From NCBI GenBank assembly GCA_029582155.1, contig CM055898.1, forward strand, positions 25,087,339 through 25,151,338: 64,000 nt of DNA. Reading direction: 5' to 3'. How positions within the stretch are numbered: position 1 is the stretch's first letter; each line of letters begins with the position of its first letter. This document shows positions 1 to 13,400 of this stretch, one piece after another. A program made the position numbers and the translations under genes. The stretch comes from Panopea generosa (taxonomy: Eukaryota > Mollusca > Bivalvia > Adapedonta > Hiatellidae). The notes beneath the pieces are model-generated. The model was given only the letters and a program-made list of their open reading frames with translations, was not told the DNA's origin and made no database searches.

Positions 1-195
1 AGGTTATTTCATATTGTATGAGAATGAAAACATTGTTTAGACGATCGATGTAAGTGGGTAATCATGTTGAATACATACTATTCTTTATGAAACCGAATGA
101 ATATTCAGAACCGTTTGTAACATCCAATAATTTCAAAATGTTTTATCATTGGAACGATGATATTATTTTGTTATTGTTGCCATGACAACAGTACT

Positions 196-236
<41 letters not shown>

Positions 237-467
237 GTCTCTCTCTCTCTCTCTCATGCTTATAATTGTATCTTTATATTCTTACTGCTTCAACATTTTT
301 ACAATATGCAGACGGAATATTTCATAGATACTAAAGAATGAACAAAAGTCAGCATTTTTATCAACCAAATGCAATTATCTTTTTATCAATTTACTAGGTT
401 CTTGGGATGCATTTTCGAAATGTAAAATAATTTAAAAAGAATCGCTTGAACGAAAGGTGTTCGTTAC
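1..467. repeat. Intron after exon 22, with a (CT)n microsatellite at 194-257
   Basis: Downstream intron of the astacin gene. It holds an almost pure CT/GT-interrupted dinucleotide run and otherwise AT-rich sequence. No coding exon was seen before the window edge. Confidence 0.7.
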
Positions 468-1438
468 CTGACATGCAGGCATCACAGTTTTGTCTCTCAC
501 ATAATTCTGAATTCGTGTAACACCAAGGCTGAGTGCCCAAGACTACATTACGGCAGTAGTTATGCAATGTCAAACCGGCACCCGCAGTCCTGAAATGTTT
601 ATGAATTACAACAAAGGAATTTTTTGATTATAATATCAAACAAATTTATATATATATGACAGTCTTCTCCCCTCTCCCACAAATCCATCCACATTTTGGA
701 AAACCAGCAAAGAATTCTAAAGTTAAGGTTCGTCTTACTTTGTTGTGTGTATTTATTTGGCTGATCCACTTGTTTTTATCCGACAGATTTCCATTGATAT
801 TCTTTTTTTCAATTTTTGACATGTCAATCCAGTAACAATAAAACATATGATCATAATTATTACGTCACTTTTTCATATTCGACAACGTGATTGTTTCCGT
901 TAATCTCGCTGTGATTGCACCAAACCAACAATGTGACACACTCGACAAAATAAATCTTATGTTAAATCCTAGTGAATCCGTTTCAGCATGTTTATAAAAG
1001 CGAACAGCAGCATTTACTAATATGTTGTTTTGTGTAACATTGTAATTTTTACAGAAACAAAATACCATTATGATTTATTATCAAAATATTGATAGGTTGT
1101 CTGATATTGATAAGAATATAAGCAAACATATATTTATTCTTGCCATCAGTTTCATTAACCAAAAAAACAAGTAAATGTATATTATTTCAATACCCATGTA
1201 TAGTAACACTTTTGAATTAAGATATATATATAGACGGCAAATACATATTTTGTATATTTCCCGTATATTCAAATATCTTATTTTTATATATTCTAATTTG
1301 CTTACCTTGAATCAAATGCTGCGTACGGACAATGGGCGACTTCTGCCCATGGGAGACATGGTTCCAAGCTTTTGGTATAATTAACAGGTCCCGCATAGCT
1401 ACCGTCAATTCCATCTTTTGTATAGCACAATGCTTCAT
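468..1438 (-). CDS. Astacin gene exons 21-22: kringle domain; gene continues past the left edge
   Basis: Exon 21 (1306-1438) reads DEALCYTKDGIDGSYAGPVN, then YTKSLEPCLPWAEVAHCPY. Exon 22 (468-589) reads AGAGLTLHNYCRNVVLGTQP then WCYTNSELCERQNCDACMS. The chain CY...G..Y.G....T.....C..W ... NYCRN....PWCYT......C..C fits a kringle. Exon 22 ends in phase 1 (TCAG|gtaacg), so at least one further exon lies outside the window. Kringles are disulfide-stapled binding modules; with an astacin, ApeC and CUB this order is unusual. Confidence 0.82.
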
Positions 1439-4400
1439 CTGTAAAAAAAGGTATGGTTAACTCCTGAACCTTCTGTTATGACGGCCGCTGTCATTACTGT
1501 ACCAAATTTAAATTCCTTACAGGTATATCAGATTCAAGCTTTAACTGAGCCTGTCTGAGCATAGTTCACACAATACTCATGTACATACCACTGCAATTGA
1601 TGATCTGATGCGAGGACAACTATCACCCAGTCCAACGACCATTGCATTGTTTGTAAATACAATAAAAATTTTAATTGGACATTGTTAGCATAACTAAAGA
1701 TGATGGCTGCGTAGCATCCAATAGGATTGAATTGGATTATCGACTCGTTTGATACACAACCATTTTCAATTGTAGAAAGCCGGTATACTGGGGATACCTT
1801 TATACATAATGTCTCTTTTGTCTCATTTACTGATGTGGTTACGACGTGGGGCCTTGTTTAAAGTGAATATATCAAATTTAAAAAAATAAAATTGACTAAA
1901 ATATTTCCCCAGAATATATCATGCTTATATATTAAACTCCGAATTACCAAAATAAAGTTTTCAAACGCCAAAATAATACATTGAAATGGAATTTCCCTAT
2001 TTGGGCTATCAAGTTGTAGATATATTTTCACTTAAACAAATTTCTGAAAGTTACTTATCTGCATGATATAAATGGAGTTAAAATACCTCAAATACATTTT
2101 ATTTAAATCAGTTTTATCTGATATATGATAGAAAAGTATCCAATGAATATCAATTTGTTTTCATGAGAAATTTTAAGTATTTGAATTTATCATGAAACAA
2201 GTCCTAAACACATCTTTGATAAAACATGTGCAAAACCATTTGTTTTACCTTTATATATCTGAATAGTTGCTTGAAATCCTTTGAACGACGTTGAAGATAC
2301 GTCACTTACGAACTTGATGGTGAGGTAATTGTATAAAGTCCAAGTTGTTTTACGGTAGTTGTGTCCGCAGAACCTGGAGTAATGAATAAATGCATGCTGT
2401 TTGATGCGATGTCGGCAGATTAAAAGGTCATTGTGTGGTAGATGACGATTAAAATATAAACACCAGTCTAAATAAACATTTTAAGAAATATATTTATGTA
2501 TCGGGACAGGAAAGAGTGAGGAAAAATTAATAAAATGATAACAGCAGATATTTATAAGATTATTGTACGTTTTAACATTTTTTTACAAAAAAAAAAACAA
2601 CGTGTTTCGTATTTTGGAAAAGTGTGGGAAAATAGTTATTGTATGAATTGTTGTTTCTGTAAAACATTGATATAAATTAATTTTTAATTAACGTCATTAT
2701 TTTGCAATAATGATATTTTCATTTTCGTTTAAAAATATATAGGACGTAAAGCTACTGTATCGCCTTGTGTATGATAACAACAACTATTACTTTGACTGTG
2801 CCGTTTCTGTTGGAAATCATTCAGTGTTATTCAAAATAGAATTCCTGTTTAAAACGGCTTTGCTAACGGATTTTAAGGATGATGCATGTGCCATTATCCC
2901 GTATAAACAGACTCGATAGCTCTTGTCGTAGTACCATTTTATCGGATAGAATCGTGGAAGCATATGACGCGTCCTGAAAAAGATCGAAAATGGCTCGGTT
3001 GCACGTAACAAACCGAGTCTGCTATCTTTTCTTGGACGCATCAAATGCTTTCACATGTTGTTTTATATCCAATGTTATTGCTCTAACCCAATTGATACGA
3101 TTTATGTTGAATACGTACTTGTAACCAGGCATTCCGGGTAAAACAAATTTAACCTCTATATAAGATTTGCAGGAGGAATCGCTCTCAGATGAAACCTCGA
3201 AGCCGCTGGCAAAGTCAAGCTGCATCTTGGTACCTTCTGGACTCTGGTGGATGAACGTTGATAAAGCAAAATATGACTTTTTTTGTGGGTGTTGGGGGTG
3301 TTGTGGGGAGACACAAGATTGATATTTTTAAATTTGATATTTTTATATACAATTTCAGTGGCCTATTTGTAAATTAGATGTCAAGTGATTCACCTTTTTG
3401 AGTGGAAAAAGTGTTATAATTTTGAGCATTATTATATGTAAAGCAAGTTTTGCCAATTTTGTGTAATAAACTTTTAGATATTTAACAATAACTTAAAAGA
3501 AAAATTGTACTTCTTAATTTCCATCCACCACAAATCTGTATTGAAATTTGTCTTAAATCATTGTGTTATATAAAACATCAGCTGAATTAGAAAAAAAGTT
3601 CGTTTGACACTACAAAAGACTGTTCAACTAATACATAATTTATGTTATTTTTGTTTTTCTTGAAGCATGTGTTCGCATATACAAAAAACGCTAGTCACAA
3701 ATAAAAGCCTCAAACAATAATTCTTAATAACCGTTTTATGTTAAAACCGTCAATATAATAATATTAAATTATGTATATTCAATGTACAAGTCAAAACGCA
3801 ACTATAATGCTAAGGGAAATATTGAACTAACCACTATTTCAATAAGTATAGCTATTTTATTGCCATACACTGTTAAACATGGAACTCTAGAAGGTTTAGA
3901 TGTCGAAGAAGAAATAGACTTAAACAACGTTGAAAAAATAGATTAATAGTACATGTTTTGTAATTACCTTAAAGTGCCACTCGCAATCCATGTTTGGCGA
4001 GTAGTTGTTTGGATATCCAGGACTCGAGATGGTGTATGATGTTTCATCCGTAAACATTTTCACTTCTTTGCAATCTGTTTTATGACATATCAGTTTTAAA
4101 ACAAATAACAAGTTATGCAGCATGGTGTTCAGCATGCGACGCAGTATTCAAGGGACACAACCATCGGAACAGCACGAACGCAATACAAACAAAGAACTAC
4201 TATATACAGGACTACCATATACAGGATATAAAACGTACAAAAGAGGAAGTAACTTCAGGGTGACCGACTTTGAACGATCAGTAGAAAAAACCACCGGAAA
4301 GCTTAAACCATGCTTCTGTTTCACCAACATAACAATTAATTAAAAAGCTTAAACCATGCTTCTGTTTCACCAACATAACAAATACTTGCAAAGCTTAAAT

Positions 4401-7400
4401 CATGCCTCTGTTTCACCAACATAATAAATACTTAAAAAGCTTAAACCATGCTTCTGTTTCACCAACATAATAAATTCTAAAAAAAGTTTAAACCATGCTT
4501 CTTTCTCACCAACATAATAAATATTTAAAAAGCTTAAACCATGCTTCTGTTTCACCAACATAACAAATACTTAAAAAGCTTAAACCATACTTCTGTTTCA
4601 CCAACATAACAAATACTTAAAAAGCTTAAACCATACTTCTGTTTCACCAACATAACAAATACTTAAAAAGCTAAAACCATGCCTCTGTTTCACCTACATA
4701 ACAAATACTTAAAAAGCTTAAATCATACTTCTGTTTCACCAACATAACAAATACTTAAAAAGCTTAAACCATACTTCTGTTTCACCAACATAACAAATAC
4801 TTAAAAAGCCTAAACCATGCTTCTGTTTCATCAACATAATAAATACTTAAAAAGCTTAAACCATGCTTCTGTTTCACCAACATAACAAATATTTAAAAAG
4901 CTTAAATCATACTTCTGTTTCACCAACATAATAAATACTTACAAAGCTTAAACCATACTTCTGTTTCACCAACATAATCAATTCTTAAAAAGCTTAAACC
5001 ATGCTTCTGTTTCACCAACATAACAGATACTTAAAAAGCTTAAACCATACTTCTGTTTCACCAACATAATAAATACTTAAAAAGCTTAAACCATGCTTCT
5101 GTTTCATCAACATAATAAATACTTAAAAAGCTTAAACCATGCTTCTGTTTCACCAACATAACAAATACTTCAAAAGCTTAAATCATACTTCTGTTCCACC
5201 AACATAATAAATACTTACAAAGCTTAAACCATACTTCTGTTTCACCAACATAATCAATTCTTAAAAAGCTTAAACCATGCTTCTGTTTCACAAATAAAAT
5301 AAATACTTAAAAAGGTTTAACCATGCCTCTGTTTCAACAACATAAAAAATACTTAAAAAGGTTTAACCATGCTTCGGTTTCACCAACAAAATAAATACTT
5401 AAAAAGGTTTAACCATGCCTCTGTTTCAACAACATAATAAATACTTAAATAGCTTAAACCATGCCTCTGTTTCAACAACATAAAAAATACTTAAAAAGCT
5501 TAAACCATGCTTCTGTTTCACCAACATAATAAATACTTAAAAAGCCTAAACCATGCTTCTTTCTCACCAACATATTAAATACTTAAAAATATTAAACTTA
5601 AGAAATGCAGCCAGATGTATGTTGTTAAAATTTCACATCATTATGTCTAGGTCATGCAACTAATTTGAAGTTAACCACTGTCATGAAGCCAATATGGTTA
5701 GAAACCGTTCCTTGTTTGACCCTTTTCCAGTCAAGTAGATGGAAATTAAGTATTGGTCTTGAGTACGTAGTAAACTAGTAATCTAAATGCCGGATATGAC
5801 TGGCTCAGTCGGTTATGCGTCTGACTGTAAATCCAGTGGTTTTAAGTTCGAATTCCAGCACAACCACAGTCTCTGAGATTATTGGCCATGTACTTTGTTC
5901 TATGTCCATGAATGCCCCGCCGCTTGATGTGTTTAAATATTGTTAGTGGCTTGCAGAGATAAGTTTGTCTGGTACTGGTTAACCGCCTAGAGTCTCCCAG
6001 GAACGATGATTGGGTGGGATGGTCGCCGTCATATAACTGAAATACTGTTGAAAAATGCGCAAACCTAATGCAAACAAACTAAAAGAAACTCCCATTAAGA
6101 CACATTTAAATTCGTTTGAAGTCTTCATCAGATAAAAGCATAAACACTAATAAGTATTTATTTGATTTCTTTTAAATTGTTAAAGTTCGGTCTGAACGTT
6201 TTTTTTTTAATTCCTAATATAATGCATATGATAAGCCTTACATTGAATGGAGAAACTTTTTTGTTTTTATGATACTACGAGTAAATATAAATTTTTTATT
6301 TATTACATTGACAAAATCAAAATATTTTATAATAGTATTATGTGGGATGAATGTGTGTTAAACTCATGTTAAAAAATTAATAATAATTTAAATAATAACT
6401 TAAAACAATTTAACAGTATTGTATTTCAATATATTTACTACTGGCTTTAGAAATAATCATATACATTTTATAAGAAATACACTTTTTATGTATACCACTA
6501 CGCACGTTGATCTCTTTAAATATATTTTATTGGTGTACATGTACCATTACAAACAATATGCTTTAAAAGTAAAATGAAAACACCATATCATATATGATAG
6601 AAGCATACAAGAAGATATAGAATGCAGACAATATCGTTGTAGCATGGTGTTAGCATTTCAACAATTTTTCAGTTATATCACGACGAAGTCTACTTGAGAA
6701 AGTGTTCGAAGCACTGCCAGACTGGAGTAGCATTATGTCATATATGGTATGATAGCCAACCTAGTCACAATATACTGATACTGTGCCAACCAGATATAGA
6801 ATTATCCTCTAAATGCGCCAAGTGGGGAAATTTCTAGTATCAATTTTCACGTCTTTGGTAATGGCCAGACCTGGGAATTTAGAATAATAAAGTAACAGAT
6901 TAGGTTTTATCGAGTCTTATCTAGAGAGACAATCAAACATACAACATCCGTCACAAATCAGGTAACGAAATAAGGAAAACTAGTCTAATTACTTACCTCG
7001 ATTTAAGGGGAAATAGACGCAGTAGTAGCAGTTGTGAAGACTGTTACTAAACTTGTAAATATATGGAACCTGTCCGGTAATATTTACGTTTAATGCCGAA
7101 TAGTCACTTCGCATCACATAATATTCTAATTTAGAATTCATACCTGAAAAAATGCAAATGCAATCAATTTAGATGTGTTGCTTACATGCGAGAGAATTTT
7201 GGTAACGTTATTTTAATGGAACATACTAGTTATATCCCTTGGATTGTAGGAGGCCAGATTAATTATTAATATTATTATTCATTAGTGTCTGTATTTCATT
7301 TTAATACATGTCGTGGTTGAGGGTGGGGGTCAATACTATTAAATGGCAATAAAAAAGAAAATAAACCCACCTAAATTGGGAAAATGTATAGGTTTTACTC

Positions 7401-10400
7401 CTTTGTTTTATATGTATTTTTTATTCTATTCGACAGAGCATATTTTGTAAACCAATTCCTAGTCCGTAAACCATGTCTGTTCTCAACATAGCGTGGTACA
7501 TGTAATTGAAAGCAGTGTAACAAAATTGGAAATATTAAGAAAATAGTGGTGTTGATCAATTAAAATAAATACAAATCACCTTATCGCAATCAATATTAAG
7601 AGGCTACCAAGGGTGGTTTATTTAGCACTGTTACAGTTATCAAAAAAAAAATTAATATATTTTTAATTTTATATGAACGATTCGTCACGGAGGTGCAATA
7701 AATTAACTCGTGGGTTCCAGTTCATTAATACACTGAAGGGAATAAAAGGGATGTTCTTAAAAAACTATCTTACCGCAAGCGGTTATATAATTTTTAACTG
7801 CAAACCATACAGTTCCCCATACTATGTTTCTCTCTGAAGTGAATTAACCGACCGACGCGTTTCCGAATAAGTTTCGTAACTCCCCGTTTTCTGCCATAGG
7901 TGTTTATCGGTAAGAGACGAACATTAAATTGTAAACAAATTCCGTTCTTAACTATGTACTTTAATGTGCTTTATATTTGTTTTTTCGTTTGCAAAGACTC
8001 TCAGTAATCAAATGATGTATTCTTCATCTGGAAGAGTAAAACGGACTTAAATTAAAACTAAAATCGACAGTTTCGGAATGATCCTTTAATTATTTTCAAG
8101 CAGTCTACTGAACGCTACCTTAACTATTTAATATTTTGCAAATATGTGACCACATCCGTTCATTTAACATTCCATTTTAAAGTTAAGTATATAGGTATCA
8201 CATCACGTGACTTTTTGGTAATAGACATGGCTTTTTTTCTAACAGAAGATCTGGATCTTTGTAAAGATATTCCTTTAAACAAAACAGAAACGCGGTTTGG
8301 TATCACCACGTAAATTGAGTCAACTTTATAGTTTTCTGGATATATTCTTTTTTTTCTCGAAACATTCTATCATCTCAAAATTCGGAAAATGAATGATAAC
8401 AAGATATTTCGCCTCAATTAAAACGGAAATTTGTCTTAAGCATCTAGTCAAGGGAATGAGTAAAATCGGCCTTTTTAGACAGGCTGCGGCTATATACAGG
8501 TAAACATGCTCTGAAAGCAAACAATATGAAAAAGCAAGTGAGACTGCGTAAGACAAGTGGCTGCTTAATAGATGTGAACACTTACGCAGATTTGATTGTA
8601 CTTTAATCCAACATAAATAGTTATTTCTATGAACATTTTCACTGTGTTTTGTCACAATCCGTTATTATGCAAAAACATTATCTTTAACGTAATCTATTTT
8701 TTTAAAGAAAATTGGCCATGTTTGATATAAAAAATTCACGAGGTTTCAAAACTTGCATGGCATTCTCACCTTCTACCTTCTGGCAACCCTGATTACTCTT
8801 GTAATACAAGATGAAGTTGTTCGTGACAGGAAGACTGATTGGTGTTCTATAATCTCCATCATTTCTGCAGCAGAATTTGTATTCAAAGAATCGGTCATGC
8901 TGACCGTCTGGTACAACTCCCGTGGAACCATTTCTCAACTGAACATTACCGTATGTCTCTATGGTACCATTCTCAAAACCTGTAACATATCAATACATCA
9001 TATATGTCCTGTCATAAGCGTTAATACATTTACTAAAAGCATTGTTTTCTAATAATGTTAACAGAAACATACATATCACAGAAGGTTTAACATAAAAATA
9101 ATAACAATAACAGTATCTTCATTAAATTTATTTACATGCAAATATGAAATATATTTAGCATATTGTAATAAAAGTTAACACGTTTTTTCACCTGAAGTTT
9201 GTAAAACCCCTTAAACGAATAAGTTGATTCAAAGATTGTAAAGTGAAAATATCAACATGGCGAAATATGCATGGAAATAAACAACACCATAATACTAAAA
9301 CATATGCACTTTCCTTTGTCACTATAATATGCTTTGTCTCGTTGTTAATGCTTTATCAGCAGAATATCTATTTCTTTGACATTAAGATTTATTAAATAAT
9401 GCATTGTTACAGGTAAAATTTCTTAAAGTTAATACCGTTATCATTACATAATTGCATGGTCTTGCATTAGTAATCAGTATTTGTGCATGCCAGATTCATC
9501 AATCCTGTTTTGATTTCGTTCTTCTAGTTTAAATCATAAACTACTCTAGTAGCTGCAGTATCGCAAGCAATTCTCTGTTGATACCATGACTTTAATCAGA
9601 ACTTCATACTTTACATCGCGGCACACTTCATATGTTAGTAAACTGTATTCCCCCCGACCAATCCTAGTATACTAAATTCCCCTGATAACCAAGCGATACC
9701 CATCCTTGTTATCAGAATTTAATACTTTACCATCGGGGCACACTCCGCCATATCTTAGTATACAATATTCCCCTGGTTACCAAGTGATACCCATCCTTGT
9801 TATCAGAAATTAATACTTTACCATCGGAGCACACTCCGCCGTATCTTAGTATACAATATTCCCCTGGTTACCAAGTGATACCCATCCTTGTTATCAGAAT
9901 TTAATACTTTACCATCGGGGAACACTCCGCCATGTCTTAGTATACAGTATTCCCCTTTACCAAGTGATACCCATCCTTGTTATCAGAAAGTCATACTTAA
10001 CCATCGGGGCACACTCCGCCATATCTTAGTATACAATATTTCCCTGGTTACCAAGTGATATCAGAAAGTCATACTTAACCATCGGGGCACACTCCGCCAT
10101 ATCTTAGTATACAATATTCCCCTGGTGAGTAATTGATACCTATCCTTGTTATCAAAAAGTAATACTTAACCACCGTGGCACACTCCGCCATATCTTAGTA
10201 TACAAGATTCCCCTGGTGATTAAGTGAAACCCATCCTTGTTATCAGAAATTAATATTTTACCATCAGGACACACTCCGCCATATCTTAGTATACAGTATT
10301 CTCCAGGTGACCATGGGCCAGAACCAGCGCTCGTCGTTTTTGTGCACGTATCATGGGATATTTCACGTCCATCTATGTACCTTTTTAGATATGTAACTTT

Positions 10401-13400
10401 TATTTATTCCAATGTGTTATGGTTATGCAATTTCTTATATATAACCAAAACAGAAAATCACAAACTACTGCTTTCATTTTTCAAAATGCTAAGAGCGCAC
10501 TCATTTTATTGATAGTTAAGCTATTAACAATTTCCTTCTTAGATGTAAATTCATTTTCTATCGGGACAATCAAACAGCCGAGCAGCACAGTTCTATGAGA
10601 GCTCTTGATGTTACAAATGATAATAGATACATGGTATATAATTCATTTTTTTCTTTTACTTTTTGGGATTCGTATAATACAAACAATGAATGACCAGCAG
10701 TAATTAGACCATAAAACGTTTTTACTTATTATCGTTACAATATTGTCAATCTTTGTTGTAAACATGTTATTTAAGAAGTATTCATAGATTAATGGTCATT
10801 GACATATAACTAAAACTCAAATTTGAAACTTTTTTTAGGGTGTTCGAATAATTTACGCGCACGTCAGACGTGCAAACAGACGATGTACAATATAAAAAAT
10901 GTAAAAAAAAAAGAAATCGTTGTTGTTTTTTTTTGTACATCTAGTGTGACTTTAATATTTGGTTAACACGGTAAACATACACAAATAAGGGGAACATGTC
11001 ACAGTTTTTGTTCCCAGCAATCGGAACATCGCTCGTCGTGCGTAGGCGGAAATTGCCGAGCGATGTTCCGATAGTGTTCCCAGAAATAATTTTACATCAG
11101 TAGGAAATACAAAATACGTTTGCTATCTTTGCTTCAGCGATCCATTCTATTTACCCTGGGGAGTTATATTGTCCGCCATTCCACACCCACGACGAGGCCC
11201 AGTGCACCATATTTCCCTCGGCATATCCGGCTGAGCAATTTTTATCTTTCACTTTAAGCGTAGAATGTGTACCATTGGGCATCATGGTTGGGTAAGCTTA
11301 AATGAAACGAAATGAAGAATGTTTCTTGTGTGGAACTTCAGCTGCAGCTGTGATCAATATACTAAATAAACTGTGTTTAGTAAGTATGTTATTATTAATA
11401 TTGTTACAATATAAATACATGACAAAATTGATATCATGTATTTTGATATTAAACAATGCAATATAAATACATTACAAAATTATTATCATGCATTTTGATA
11501 TTTGCCAATACAATATAGATATATGACAAAATTAATATCATGTATATTGATGTTTGCCATTAAAATATGAAACATATAACAAAAATATGAACTACATAAC
11601 AAAATTGATGTCATGAATAGTGATATTTGCCAGTACATTTCAATAGCTTTTGTTTCATTTCTATTTTGCATTCTCACTCTAACCAGTCATTGCCCCTTCG
11701 TTCAAAACATTGTTTCATGAGATACAACTGGCTCTTATTAAATGCGTTCTTTCATAGGAAATAAAGGGTCACAAAAAGTCGTACAATTAGTGATACATAC
11801 TTGGGGCGTATCTGGTCGTACAATAAGTCATACATACTTAGGTCATATCTGGTCGTACAATTAGTGATACATACTTGGGGCGTATCTGGTCGTAAAATTA
11901 GTGATACATACTTGGGGCGTATCTGGTCGTACAATTAGTTGCAGAATCCAAACCATCCGGGCATCTGCAGGAACATTTCCCGTCAATTACACTTTCATAT
12001 CCGCCCATCTCACACACAGGCTTCGTATCACATGATGGAAACTCGGCTGTTATGTAATAGACACCATAACGTAGTATAAGTAAAGTTTATGTTACTTGAA
12101 ACAATTCATGAAAATAGAAAAAAATCATATAAATAATATTTTCATCAAAATACACCCTGGTTATTAATAAATCAAATAATGGATGTGTAGGTGGATAGGT
12201 ACGTCGAGCATCCTGGCGTACCTGTTGATGTGACATCTATATAATAGATATATGATTCAGGGTTTCGCTTATGTTTTAGAAACAACGCAATACAGCTTCA
12301 ACATAATCATATTACTATAGCAAAGCGCGTGGCCAAGTGGTAGTGCATCGAACCCATGACTGGAGGGTCGTACGTTAATTCCTCCGTCACGGCTATGTGT
12401 GGTGTCACTGAGTGAGACACTTTTTCCGCACATCCTTTGTACTGGTTCTATCAAGGAAATCTTCGAGCGTGATTTGCCTAAGAACCTAAGTAAAATGTAA
12501 ACGTTTAAACTAACATTACCAAACAAATATAAGAGCTTGCATCATGTCAATATCTGGCCCATTATAAAGTTACATGCGTATATTTAAACAAATGCCATAT
12601 TACGACATTGCGTTGTTTAGTTAGAGTTGATCAACATAGTAATATTTGATCATAAGATAATGTAAATTTATGAATGAAAAAAGTATAGATTTGATAGATA
12701 ACAATTTTGCAATAAAATACCTTCATCAAATTAGCTTTAAATATTTGCTTATATTAGGAAATATGCAAATCTATTTGAGCTGGATTGCGAAAACAGTTCA
12801 AAGCTTACATAAACCGCTCTCGAGTACGTTTCCTGTGTTAAACTAACACTGACTGTGCTTTTTAAGAGACAGCCTTCGAGATTTGGATCGAACCATCAAA
12901 CCTTTGATATGAGCGATTCTGAACATTCTACTGCCCGGCTCAAATTTGAATATTGCTAATATTCTAAGGAGACCTTGTTGAATTTCCAGCATAAATACAT
13001 TATAAATATAATAAATAATAATAAATAGATAAACTGATGACGCAAATATATATATATATTTTTTTTCTACTTCGATGAACAAATACCCAAAACTGCGGTC
13101 TTTGTTTGCGTGTGTGACGTCACAATGTCATGCATTGTTACGTATAGTTTTCCTCTAATTCACATAAAAATGCGTGCGTTTATTTAAATGCTGGCAATTT
13201 GACTGTTACATCAATGACATAAAAGTGTTGGTTAGCTGTGTACATTCCATTTTTTAAATGTTTATCTGAAATGGTTTGAAAAAATACAATGTAAAATGCA
13301 AAGTATTGATAGCACAATGGCATCTCGGTAAACCAAATTTTTCTTTTTTTTAACCCGATGGAATCCCATTTTTTTTTATTTCAATCCCTAAATACGGTAC

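Noticed and set aside
5800-5880. tRNA gene
   Set aside because: A- and B-box-like bases are present but the arms do not pair, and a SINE body follows, so it is a SINE head. The similar signal at 59030 fails for the same reason.
8326-8655. 109-codon minus-strand frame, one of the longest in the window
   Set aside because: It overlaps a dispersed repeat and sits between ApeC exons 16 and 17, which join in phase without it. It has no recognisable domain.
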